From Streptomyces sclerotialus (lineage in GTDB: Bacteria > Actinomycetota > Actinomycetes > Streptomycetales > Streptomycetaceae): DNA of 64,000 nt. The stretch covers positions 7,316,001 through 7,380,000 of the forward strand of contig NZ_JBFOHP010000002.1 of NCBI RefSeq assembly GCF_040907265.1, in the 5' to 3' direction. This document shows positions 56,130-64,000 of the stretch, piece after piece (position 1 is the first letter of the stretch; the number at the start of each line of letters is the position of its first letter). The notes under the pieces were generated by a model. That model made no database searches, was not told the origin of the DNA, and saw only the letters and a program-made list of their open reading frames with translations. Both the position numbers and the translations under genes were made by a program.

Positions 56130-57350
56130 CTAGGACGAAGTGGACTGCTGCGGAGAGCGGAGCACGAGCAGGGTGATCTCGCTGGGGGCGAAGACGCGGA
56201 AGGGCGGGCCCCAGAAGCCGGTGCCGCGGCTGGTGTAGAGGAGGGTGCGAGTGCCGTGGCGGCTGAGGCCGGCGAGGGCTGGTTGGTCGAGGCGGACCAA
56301 GTGGTGGAAGGGCCAGATCTGGCCGCCGTGGGTGTGGCCGGAGAGCTGGAGGTCGATGCCGTGGGCTGCCGCGCGGTCGATGAACTTGGGCTGGTGGGCG
56401 AGGAGGAGGACGGGGAGGTCCGGGTCGGCGTCCTGGAGGGCTCCGGTCAGGTGGGCGCGGTGGCCCGCCAGTCCTGAGGACTCGGCGGTGACGTCGTCGA
56501 CGCCGGCGACCACGAGGGTGTCACCGCCGCGTTCGAGCAGCAGATGGCGGTTGCGCAGCGGCTCCCAGCCCAGCTCGTCCATCAGGTCGACCCAGCCCTG
56601 GGCCTCGCTGTAGTACTCGTGGTTGCCGGTGACGTAGACACGGGCCCGAGTCGCCTGCACGGTGCCCAGTGGGGCGGCCTGGGCGCGACGGCGTTCGGCC
56701 GTGCCGTCCGCGATGTCGCCGGTGTGGCAGACCAGGTCGGGTTCCAGGGTGTTCACCGTCTCGCAGACCCGTGCCGACCAGCGGGTGCGGTCGAGCGGAC
56801 CGTAGTGGGTGTCGGTGATCAGGACGACTCGGGTGCCGTCCAACCCGGCTCCCAGCCGCGGGAGCTGCACGTCGAGTCGACGCACGCGGGGCACGCGTCG
56901 GGCCTCGGCGTACCCCCAGGCGAGCAGCACGGCGGCCACGCCGAGGACGGCCCAGGTGACGATGCGCGCCCGGTCCCGTCCGTCACCGACGCCGGCCACG
57001 GCCAGGGCGGGCCGCAGCAGGACGCCGAACAGGACGGACCAGGTGAACACCACCCAGGCGCTGCCCAGCAGCGTGTCACCGACGATCGCCGCCCGGTCCT
57101 GCTGGCGCCGACCGTGGCCGCGCACCATCGCGAGCGGCATGCCGATCAGGCCGAGGGCGAACAGTGTGGTACCGATCAGTGTGACGGGGAGCGGCCAGTG
57201 CTGGCCGGTGTGCAGGAGAACCCAGCACGGCACGGCCCACAGCAGGACGGGGGCGATCACGGGGAGGTAGCGCATCAAGCGCCGCAGCCGACTCCGTGGC
57301 GCCTCTCGCGCTTCACTGGCGACGGATCGGGTGGTGCTGGTCTCGGCCAC
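56130..57350 (-). CDS. Membrane-anchored metallophosphoesterase
   Basis: 406 residues from GTG 57350, with GAGGGG just upstream. About four membrane helices (~20-150) precede a calcineurin-like phosphoesterase domain (~165-400). Its metal motifs are all present: LITDTHYGPLD, CHTGDIADG, YVTGNHEYY, LLLAHQP and LSGHTHGGQ. This is the YkuE-like arrangement; the active domain should face one side of the membrane and cleave phosphodiester or lipid-linked phosphate substrates. The frame is clean although neighbours are decayed. No operon partner is evident. Confidence 0.9.
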   Translation of the reverse strand: MAETSTTRSVASEAREAPRSRLRRLMRYLPVIAPVLLWAVPCWVLLHTGQHWPLPVTLIGTTLFALGLIGMPLAMVRGHGRRQQDRAAIVGDTLLGSAWVVFTWSVLFGVLLRPALAVAGVGDGRDRARIVTWAVLGVAAVLLAWGYAEARRVPRVRRLDVQLPRLGAGLDGTRVVLITDTHYGPLDRTRWSARVCETVNTLEPDLVCHTGDIADGTAERRRAQAAPLGTVQATRARVYVTGNHEYYSEAQGWVDLMDELGWEPLRNRHLLLERGGDTLVVAGVDDVTAESSGLAGHRAHLTGALQDADPDLPVLLLAHQPKFIDRAAAHGIDLQLSGHTHGGQIWPFHHLVRLDQPALAGLSRHGTRTLLYTSRGTGFWGPPFRVFAPSEITLLVLRSPQQSTSS

Positions 57351-57973
57351 GCTTCCCCTCCTGAGGTCTTGTCCGGCGGATCGTACCCGTAGAGGATTCG
57401 GGGGGTGGCCACGGCACAGTCGTCGTGCCAGCCGCAGAGCGCATCGGCGGGCCGGGCCACACGACGACCCTTCCCCGCCTCGTCGCCCATGCGGGAAGCA
57501 GGCAGCAGCCCTTTGGGAATCGGCCTCCATGGGCGGCCAGGGAGGGGCCTGCGCCAAGCCCAGGACACTCCCGAGAAACGAAGACCTTGGTCGACATCCC
57601 TTGGGGGGTGGCTACTTCCTGTACTGCGACACTCATGTGATGCGCCGTTGACGTCCGACGGCTCTCATCAGCTACCGCAGACCCACCAACTGAAAAAGTT
57701 TCTCGTGCGCAGCCAGCCGGATACATTCCGCGCCCCAGCGATTTTCCCACTCGGGAGATTCCAGCAATGGTGGCCTTGTCGCTCAGGGGTGCGTGGAGCA
57801 GTCGGTCATTGATATGAGCCGGTCCGCGCGACCGGATTGTGCGGTCTTCTGTGTTCAGCGCTGTGTGCCGGCCCCGGGCAGGGAACCGGCACACAGGGCG
57901 AGCGGGTGGGGCGATTCTTCGCGGGTGCCGTGGAGAGCGCACCGGCGAAGCGCATTCAGCAGGGGCGTACCCT
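57351..57973. other. Gene-poor spacer
   Basis: No frame with recognisable homology or clear coding bias; nothing assigned in these 623 bp. Confidence 0.5.
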
Positions 57974-58472
57974 TCAGAAGACGTTCTTCTTCGGATCGGC
58001 GACCGCGGTGGTGTAGAGCTCACCGGTCAGGTGGCGCTGCTGTGCGTAGATCGCCTGGAGCTTGCGGACGTTGTCGGGCGGGAATCCGAGTTCCTTCGCC
58101 ACGTCGTAGATGGCCCGCAACTCGCGGGGGTCCAGGACCCCGTCCGCCGAGGCAGCACGGATCGCGTCGTAGATCAGGAAACCGACCGCGTCCTCCAGCT
58201 GGGGCTCCCTGTGCAGTACGGCGCGCGGGTCGTCGTCGGCCGCGTAGTTGCGCAGGCGATCGACGACCTCCTGCTGACCGCCCAGACCGGCGACGAGGCC
58301 GAGTACGAAGTTCCGTTCCTCGTCGGTCAGTCGGGTCGCTGTTGGCGATTGCCAGCAGCGCCATGCCGTAGGTCTCGAGCTACTGGGGGGTCGGCACCTG
58401 CTCGAAGCCGTAATACTCGCCGAACCCGAACTTCCGTGCGAGGTTTTCGTACGACTCTTGCGTTACCGCCAT
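57974..58472 (-). pseudogene. TerB-like protein gene with a stop codon and a 4-bp insertion
   Basis: From ATG 58472 (AGGGGA upstream) the frame reads MAVTQESYENLARKFGFGEY and FEQVPTPQ, then TAG at 58380-58382, then LETYGMALLAIANSDPTD. A 4-bp duplication (GACC/CGAC, near 58325) shifts the frame. The remainder, DEERNFVLGLVAGLGG, VGFLIYDAIRAASADGVLD and LYTTAVADPKKNVF, is intact to TGA. Joined, it is a ~165-residue helical protein resembling TerB/co-chaperone-DjlA-type domains. Two separate lesions make it a pseudogene. Confidence 0.75.
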
Positions 58473-59353
58473 GTCACACTTCCCCTTCATGTCGGGGAAT
58501 TGGGCTGGCATCCACGGCGAGGCCCCCGTATGGCGCGCATCGCCTGGCCGGGCCGGCGCACTCTTGACGGTGACAGGACCGGTGAGTCGTTCCACCAGCT
58601 GTATCGCTTGGCGCATCGTCGTCCTGCCACCGCCACCGATATTGGCGACACCGCAGAAGCTTGACCGTGCCGCATCCCGCATGACAGTGACCACACCGGA
58701 AACATGAGTGAAGTCGCGGCTCTGCCGCCCGTCACCGTAGAGCGTGAACGGAATGCCGCGCATGGCAGCGTCGATGAGACGCGCGAAAGCCATGTCGGGG
58801 CGCTGCCGAGGCCCGTAGACCGGAAGAGCCGCAGGGAGACCGTCGGCACACCGAACGCTTCGCGGTACGTCTCGCACAACTGCTTGGCAGCAAGCTTCGA
58901 AACGCCGTACGGCGACACCGGTGCGGGCCGGACGGACTCCGCAGTGGGGCACTGGGGCGCATTGCCGTAGACGGAGGAAGTGGACGCGAAGACGAACTTG
59001 CTCAGTTGCCGTGCACGGGCGGATTCCAGCAGAGACTGCGTGGCGACCATGTTGCGTTCGGCATAGAGACGGAATCTGCTTCACCAGGAATCCCGCACAC
59101 CAGGTTCCCCGGCCAAGTGGTAGACGACATCAGCGCCGCACAACAGCGAATCCAAGTCGGCCGTGAGCAGATCACAGTGGAGAAACGAGAAGCGCTGCCA
59201 CTCCCGTGCCGCCAGCAGATTGTTCACTTTGCACACCGGATCATAAGTGTCGATGAGGGCGTCGACACCCAGAACCTCGTCCCCATGGCGAAGAAGATGC
59301 TCGCAGAGATGAGAGCCGATGAAACCGGCGGCACCCGTCACCACGGCACGCAT
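58473..59353 (-). pseudogene. NAD-dependent sugar epimerase/dehydratase with frameshifts
   Basis: MRAVVTGAAGFIGSHLCEHL (NAD-binding GxxGxxG) starts at 59353 and runs to AGEPGVRDSW. A shift near 59080 leads to MVATQSLLESARARQ, SSVYGN and the YGVSK catalytic motif. A second shift near 58815 leads to PVYGPRQRPDMAFARLIDAA, FTLYGDGRQSRDFTHV and NIGGGGRTT. The end runs without a stop into the TerB-like start, so the 3' end is also lost. All elements of an extended SDR epimerase are recognisable. Confidence 0.82.
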
Positions 59354-59526
59354 CGGCCGTCGATCCCGCGCTCAGGGGGTAGCCCGACAGTGACGCGCAC
59401 GGCTGACCCTCCCGCATGATGACGAAGCTGTACGGCAGCCACGGCTCAAGGCAGCTGATTGTTCCCCAAGATTCACGCAAGCCGAACAGCCAGGCAAAGA
59501 GCGGAAACCGGTCAGGTGCTGAGTGC

Positions 59527-59800
59527 TCAGTACCCGCCCTCGACGGCGGCGGGCAATACCCGCCAGTCCCTGCGGGGAAGATCATGAGACCTGAGCATCG
59601 GGCCGCCTCGAACCGTCTCCAGGACCGTGTCCTGTGTGGTGAGTCGTCGGAGACGCTTGTAGCAGAGCAGAACTGCGGCGAGGCCGAGGAAGGCCAGGTA
59701 CTGGGCTCGAACGCGTGGTTCCCGGACGCGACAGCGGGCGATAGGCGCCAGAGGCCGGTACAAGCTGGTCTTCGTTGACCGTTGCCGGCCACCTTGGTCC
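59527..59800 (-). pseudogene. IS5-type transposase C-terminal fragment
   Basis: YRPLAPIARCRVREPR then AQYLAFLGLAAVLLCYKRLR match the C-terminal helix of IS5-like transposases. No N-terminal part is present. Confidence 0.55.
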
Positions 59801-60545
59801 ATCTGCGGCATGGCATCACGCATGGCGTACTGGTGTGTTGGTCCGGTGTGTACGCTCCACCAACACCCGGGCCATCCCGCAAGTGCGGCCGGCCGTTGCT
59901 GGCACAGCGCGGCTGCTCAGTTGCGCCGGGCGTCCGGCTGCACGCGCTCACCGAGGTCATCGAGCACCTCGGGACAACGGGACAGCACCTCGGAGTAACG
60001 GGACAGACGGCGATCACCGAGGCCACCGAGATCCGAGTCCGTCAACCCTCGGCGGGAACGCCCGCCCGGGACCGTTATGTCGCCGTTATGCCTCCGGCAA
60101 GGCGAACAGAATGCCAGGAAGGCCCTCATCGTCACAGATGCAGCGGGACGACTACTCTTCGGTGGCGCTACCAGACAGGGGGCGACTGTCCCGGCACCAC
60201 TCAGGCCCGCGACACCGGCCGGTGGACCTGCTCTCCGGCCGCGTCGGAATCGAGATTTTGGTCGACGCCGGCTACCGGGGCTGGGCGCCCAGACCGCCGG
60301 ACAGGTGATTCCCCTGCCGCACCGCAAGTTCGAGAAGAACGCGCGCCCGTGGCGGGAGGAACCGTTCGCACAACAGCGCAACGCCCACTTCTCCCAACAC
60401 ACTCGGGCCGAGCACGGTATCGCTCACCTGAAGAAATGGCGGGCGCCGATCCGTCACCACGACCGTCGTGAACCGCTCGACGGCATCGTTCAAGCGATCA
60501 CCGGACTGGCCTCACTTCGGCAAGCAGGAGCCCAGCGATCGACGA
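59775..60545 (+). pseudogene. IS5-family transposase with multiple frameshifts
   Basis: Fragments in order across frames: LVHLRHGITHGVLVCWSGV, RPLLAQRGC, LTEVIEHLGTTG, AITEATEIRVRQPSAG, QNARKALIVTDAAGRLLF, LLSGRVGIEILVDAGYRGW, AQTAGQVIPLPHRKFEKNAR and EHGIAHLKKWRA. They rebuild a nearly full IS5/DDE_Tnp_4 transposase but need several indels, so it is inactive. Confidence 0.8.
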
Positions 60546-60795
60546 CTGCCCTCGGACGAACGCCGCGCGAATCCTCACCCACCGGGGCCACGGAGTCAAC
60601 CATGCACGAGGCCGCTAGGGCGGCGGCCTTCAGCCGGGCGCGCAGCCGACGGCGAACCCGGCGCCGCTCGGCACGGCCTGACCTGCCCGCCCCTGTATCA
60701 GGCCAGAGGTGCGCCACTGCCTGCGACGACGTCGGGGCAGATGGTGAACCGTGCGGTGTACTTTGCTCGCTACCGTGGGATTGCCTCAACGGAGC

Positions 60796-60855
60796 TCGGC
60801 GGACACGAACGGGGACAATCCGCGGCGCCGGGTCCGGCTGAGCTTCCTCGGTTGA
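60796..60855 (+). repeat. 60-bp direct repeat, copy C (yjbQ-tail remnant)
   Basis: Encodes SADTNGDNPRRRVRLSFLG and TGA. It shares about 53 of 60 bases with copy B and separates module 3 from the STAND gene. Confidence 0.8.
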
Positions 60856-61211
60856 GGCGTGTAACGGATCTGTGGCGTCGAACTACGACCATACCGAATA
60901 CCTCTCGGCCCATGTGTGATGAGCCCGTTAGTTTTTGTGCCTCTGGGCGCGGCGGGTGACGGAATCCGAAGAGCCCACGACCTCTTTGTCTTCCGAAGCA
61001 GCTCGGGGAACGTTATTACTTGGTCCGGTCGGCCCGTCACCTGCGCTGATGGGGCGTTGGTGTTCGTGGCTGTGCGCCGATGCGTGCCGACTTGTGACGC
61101 CGTTAGGCGCGCATCTGATGTGCCCTGTGGTGGCCCTGACCTTGTGATCCGTCGGATCTGGCACATTGTCGGGCGGGCGCGGGCCACCCCTTCGCAAACT
61201 TCCATGTCCAC
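60856..61211. other. Spacer before the STAND gene 3' end
   Basis: No gene or clear terminator recognised; base composition is less GC-rich than the core chromosome. Confidence 0.45.
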
Positions 61212-63221
61212 CTAATCGACCGAGTCAGTTGCAGCCGAACCACGCGAAGACTCCGTCGGTGCCGCTGTCCGTGTTGCCGTCGGCACTGCAGTCGTCGGTG
61301 TTGCCGTCGGTGTTGCCGTCGGTACTGTCGTCCGTGCTGTTGTGGGTGTTGCCGTCGGTGCCTCGATGTCGCCGTCCGTGCCGTTGTCGGTGTTGTTGTC
61401 TGCGCCATCTTCGGTGTTGTTGTCAGTGTTGTTGTCTGCGTCATCTTCGGTGTTGTTGTCGGTGTTGCTGTCCGTGCCATCCTCGGTGTTGTTGTCTGTG
61501 CCATTGTTGGTGCCGCCATTGGTGCCGCCGTCCGTGCCGCCGTTACCGCCGCCCGGGCTGTTCCCATCTGTGCTTTGGGTGGGCGTGGAAGGTCGCTGCG
61601 GAGGATCGTCCTGGCTCTCTACAGTCTTTCCTATTGCAGTGACAAGCACGAGACCGCTGATCAGAGCGATCACTACCATCCCTATTCGACGCATTGCCTT
61701 CTTCGATGCCTGCCAGGCATGAGAAGGACGCGGCGGCGGCTGCGGCAGTTGGTCGTCAGCGTTTCCATCAGAACGACGGTTGACATCGCCGCCGGAAAGG
61801 AAGGCGAGATTATGGGCCGTAAGAGCCGCGCCCACACCGTCCCCCAACTGTTCGCGCAGTCGGAGCGCGTGTTGTAGCGCACCTCGGGCTTCCTCTTCGC
61901 GGTTATTGCACCAGAGTAACGTTCCTTGCTGATGAGAAAATAGAGCCTGGGCGGCTTTGTCCCCCGTCGACTGTGCTGCCCAGAAGCCTTGGTTGATGAC
62001 TTTTCGCCAGGATTCCCACCTACCCTCGATGAACAGAATAGGTTCCACGAGCCGAACGAGCCGCACCACGGCGCCCAGTTCCCGATGGCCAGCCGCCGTG
62101 CCGATCAGACTGACGATCGCCTCCACTGCTGATCGGGCATCCGTTCCTGTCAGATTCCCACTGGCTAGCCAATCCCCGACTGCCCGCAGCGAAGACGCCA
62201 AGCCCACGTATCCGATCAGCAAATCGCGATAGCTCTCCACCTTGCATACGGGAAGCCCGAATCGATCATCAGGATGATCGACAAGACCTTGCTCATTCAG
62301 GCGGATCAACCCGTCAGCCAGGAATGCCATCTCCCCTATTACCGAGACCAGCCCCGACGGAAGCAGCGCTCCAGCCGCAAGAGTCAGAGCTGCAAGGGCT
62401 CGCCGCTGCTGCTCTGAAAGCGCGTTGATGCTGAGTCGGTCCAGCGCGGCAGCGTCGGACTCGGCTTGTTCGGCGAGGAAGTCTATTGAGTTATCGCCCG
62501 ACCGCACCAGGAATGCAGCTTGCTTGATGTTGAGTGGCTGCCCACGGACTACGGATATCAGACGTTGCGCCGCTGGCGTCTCGCTCTCTGAGATGCTCCG
62601 GCCCAACTCGCGCATGAATAGATTAAGGGCTACGCCTTCGGGCAAGCCAGGAAGAGCATGAGACTCCCCCCAATCTCCGAGGAGCGGCTCGGAAGCGCCT
62701 ACGATGAAGCAACAGTTCGATGCCACTTGCGGTAAGTAAGGGATTACATCGGATTCGGCATTGACGTCATCCAAAGCAATGACGGCATTGGCGCGATGCA
62801 GAACCTGGGCACACTCCATATCGGTCATCTTGACGCAGGGCGTGTACTCGTAGAGTTCGTTCACGAGGAGTTGCAGTACGTCCCCGACGTGCTTATCGTG
62901 CACTCTGAGGTAGATGTGAGGACTTGTCGACTGCCTCGCTTCCGGGCTTGTTATGAAGTGCTTGAGTAAGCTGGTCCTGCCGAAGCCGCAAGGGGAGACG
63001 AACTCAATTGACCTTCGCGCTTCGATCGCCCGCCGAATCTTCGCCAGCTGCGCCTCCCTGCCGACGAGTTGCGTAAGGAAGTCAGCGGATGTCGCGCGCC
63101 GTGACCGAGGAAGGGTGGCGATGGTTGGAGTGATTAGTCCTGACGAATCCAGTTGATCGATTCGGACGCCCAGATCATCGAGAAAGGTGAGACGAGAGCG
63201 TCCGTAGAGCATACTGTTCAT
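61212..63221 (-). CDS. STAND-like NTPase with membrane anchor and Asn/Asp/Thr-rich tail
   Basis: 669 residues from ATG 63221 with GGGGGA ~10 bp upstream. The NTPase core (~45-330) shows LVGREAQLAKIRRAIEARR, a degenerate P-loop VSPCGFGRTSLLKHF (Arg in place of the Walker A Lys), Walker B AVIALDDVNAE and LPEGVALNLFMREL as in NB-ARC proteins, followed by RGQPLNIKQAA. A TPR-like segment (~435-480) precedes one membrane helix RRIGMVVIALISGLVLVTAI (~510-530). The last ~130 residues are low-complexity and probably extracellular. STAND proteins often act in phage sensing. G+C is visibly lower than in the left part. No effector domain is recognisable. Confidence 0.75.
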   Translation of the reverse strand: MNSMLYGRSRLTFLDDLGVRIDQLDSSGLITPTIATLPRSRRATSADFLTQLVGREAQLAKIRRAIEARRSIEFVSPCGFGRTSLLKHFITSPEARQSTSPHIYLRVHDKHVGDVLQLLVNELYEYTPCVKMTDMECAQVLHRANAVIALDDVNAESDVIPYLPQVASNCCFIVGASEPLLGDWGESHALPGLPEGVALNLFMRELGRSISESETPAAQRLISVVRGQPLNIKQAAFLVRSGDNSIDFLAEQAESDAAALDRLSINALSEQQRRALAALTLAAGALLPSGLVSVIGEMAFLADGLIRLNEQGLVDHPDDRFGLPVCKVESYRDLLIGYVGLASSLRAVGDWLASGNLTGTDARSAVEAIVSLIGTAAGHRELGAVVRLVRLVEPILFIEGRWESWRKVINQGFWAAQSTGDKAAQALFSHQQGTLLWCNNREEEARGALQHALRLREQLGDGVGAALTAHNLAFLSGGDVNRRSDGNADDQLPQPPPRPSHAWQASKKAMRRIGMVVIALISGLVLVTAIGKTVESQDDPPQRPSTPTQSTDGNSPGGGNGGTDGGTNGGTNNGTDNNTEDGTDSNTDNNTEDDADNNTDNNTEDGADNNTDNGTDGDIEAPTATPTTARTTVPTATPTATPTTAVPTATRTAAPTESSRGSAATDSVD
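61340..61545. repeat. Low-complexity repeat encoding DNNTEDG-type units
   Basis: Imperfect units of about 21-24 bp (core GTTGTTGTC..GTGCCATCTTCG on the + strand) encode DNNTDNNTEDGTDS-like peptides in the tail of the STAND protein. Confidence 0.85.
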
Positions 63222-63396
63222 AACTTGGTGTCCCCCGATTCATGGCATACTTCCACGAAATGGAAAGCAGCCGCCAATTCCTCCTTCTAGGGCCTGGTCA
63301 TGGCATTTGTCAAGTTCTATTGTGGGTGCCAGCTAAAATGTCCCGTCGGTGATCTCGAATGCACTCGCTGACCTGCTCGTCTCTTGAAGCGAGGGC

Positions 63397-63606
63397 GTGA
63401 TCGACCTGGGCGCGAATCGTGCCGTGGGCGGCATTTACCGGGAACAGGCATTCAAGCTCCAGCAGCTCGCCGACGCGATCGAGGAGCACGTCACCGCCCA
63501 GGATCTCGCTGTCGCGCCGTACGGTCAGGCGGAGGAGTCGGCGAATCAGGAGTGGTTGGCCGAGGACGTCGAGACGCTGCGGGTGGAGCCGGGCAAACGG
63601 GAGTAG
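63397..63606 (+). CDS. Hypothetical fragment, probably the 3' end of a larger gene
   Basis: 69 residues from GTG 63397 with strong G/C third-position bias: IDLGANRAVGGIYREQAFKL, LADAIEEHVTAQDLAVAPYG and a clean TAG. The bias supports real coding on this strand, but no family is recognised, there is no good ribosome-binding site, and the N-terminus looks cut. Confidence 0.4.
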   Translation: MIDLGANRAVGGIYREQAFKLQQLADAIEEHVTAQDLAVAPYGQAEESANQEWLAEDVETLRVEPGKRE

Positions 63607-63699
63607 CGACTGGGACAGCCCACCAAGGACAGCAAGAGGTCGTCTGTCCGGACGGTCGCTCATGCCGCGGCGGCTCTTTCATGCGGGTCGCACATCGTC

Positions 63700-63942
63700 T
63701 TGCGTGCACGCGAAGAACAGAGCAGTGTGCTCGTAGACATGCTCGTAGCTCCACGCTGCGAAGGCTCACCGCCTTTCCGGCGGCTGTACGCCGCGGGCAA
63801 CCATCGAGCACGGTATGGCCGCTTCTGCGTCAACCCGGCCCAAGCGCGCGGATACAGCGACCGCTGGAACCAACGCCGCGCCGAAGTGGGTACGAACGCC
63901 GATAACACCGACCGGCGGGCCCGGTTGGGCTTTCTCGGCTGA
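63700..63942 (+). pseudogene. Composite relic ending in a yjbQ tail
   Basis: An 80-residue frame whose first part (PPFRRLYAAGNHRARYGRF) is unrecognised and whose end, EVGTNADNTDRRARLGFLG, is the yjbQ C-terminus. It is best read as a junction between debris and repeat copy E, not as a functional gene. Confidence 0.45.
63883..63942 (+). repeat. 60-bp direct repeat, copy E (yjbQ-tail remnant, possible right boundary)
   Basis: Encodes EVGTNADNTDRRARLGFLG and TGA, closest to copy D (shared NADNTDRR). It is the last copy before the window edge. Confidence 0.72.
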
Positions 63943-64000
63943 TGCGTCAACGCTTAGGACTCCTAACAAAAGGGTCTTCGAGCTGGTTGGATCACTCCGG

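Noticed and set aside
61340..61545. CRISPR-like repeat array
   Set aside because: Units are imperfect, about 21-24 bp, without unique spacers, and lie inside a coding frame as a low-complexity peptide.
63310..63663. Minus-strand frame opposite 63397-63606
   Set aside because: Its composition is that of an antisense frame; third-position bias supports the plus strand.
17628..63942. tRNA genes as attachment sites for the island
   Set aside because: No tRNA-like cloverleaf was recognised near any junction; the repeated segment is a protein-coding 3' end.

Overview
The window is high-GC DNA with very strong G/C third-position bias, translationally coupled ATGA/GTGA gene junctions, many GTG starts, a carotenoid (isorenieratene-type) gene set, a Zur regulon and a Sua5/YciO gene. 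All of this points to a Streptomyces or close relative. No tRNA, rRNA or CRISPR array was seen.

Left part (1-17.7 kb), ordinary chromosome. It holds the end of a sugar ABC permease and a GH20 beta-N-acetylhexosaminidase. Next come a PAS/GAF-like SpoIIE-type phosphatase and a CarH-like B12 photosensory protein without a DNA-binding domain. These sit beside the carotenoid genes crtU-crtY (minus) and crtI-crtB-Rieske (plus). Then follow a YciO-like protein and a sulfonate-type ABC operon (ssuC-ssuB-ssuA plus a flavin monooxygenase) read leftward. That operon is headed by a 27-codon Cys-ending leader peptide, and its ssuA carries a one-base frameshift. The part ends with a YjbQ-family gene.

Right part (17.7-63.9 kb), accessory island. 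The last 60 bp of yjbQ recur four more times, always on the + strand (37,965; 44,287; 60,796; 63,883), cutting the island into four modules. Module 1 (18.6-37.7 kb) is a Ser/Thr kinase followed by four overlapping large genes: SNF2 helicase, giant adenine methylase, a 2235-aa DEXH-helicase/DUF1998 protein with a predicted C-terminal nuclease, and a RelE-like/UvrD helicase. The order matches class 1 DISARM (drmD-drmMI-drmA-drmB), but A and B look fused, drmC is absent, and a kinase and a UvrD helicase are present. I consider this the best candidate for an undescribed defence system. Module 2 (38.4-43.4 kb) is a single-chain type IIG-like restriction-modification enzyme convergent with a predicted QxK nuclease. 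Module 3 (44.3-60.8 kb) is a zinc-homeostasis cluster: three Zur boxes, Zur, CobW GTPase, WD40 protein, ferredoxin-like proteins, a P-loop-less CobW relative and a CzrA-type ArsR repressor. These lie among many decayed genes and IS remnants. Module 4 (60.9-63.9 kb) is a membrane-anchored STAND-like NTPase with an Asn/Asp/Thr-rich tail.

Functionally, the left part links light sensing to carotenoids and sulfur supply to a leader-controlled ABC operon. The island stacks DNA-targeting defence genes and metal-response genes at one apparent integration hotspot. Function calls rest on motifs read by eye; no database search was possible.
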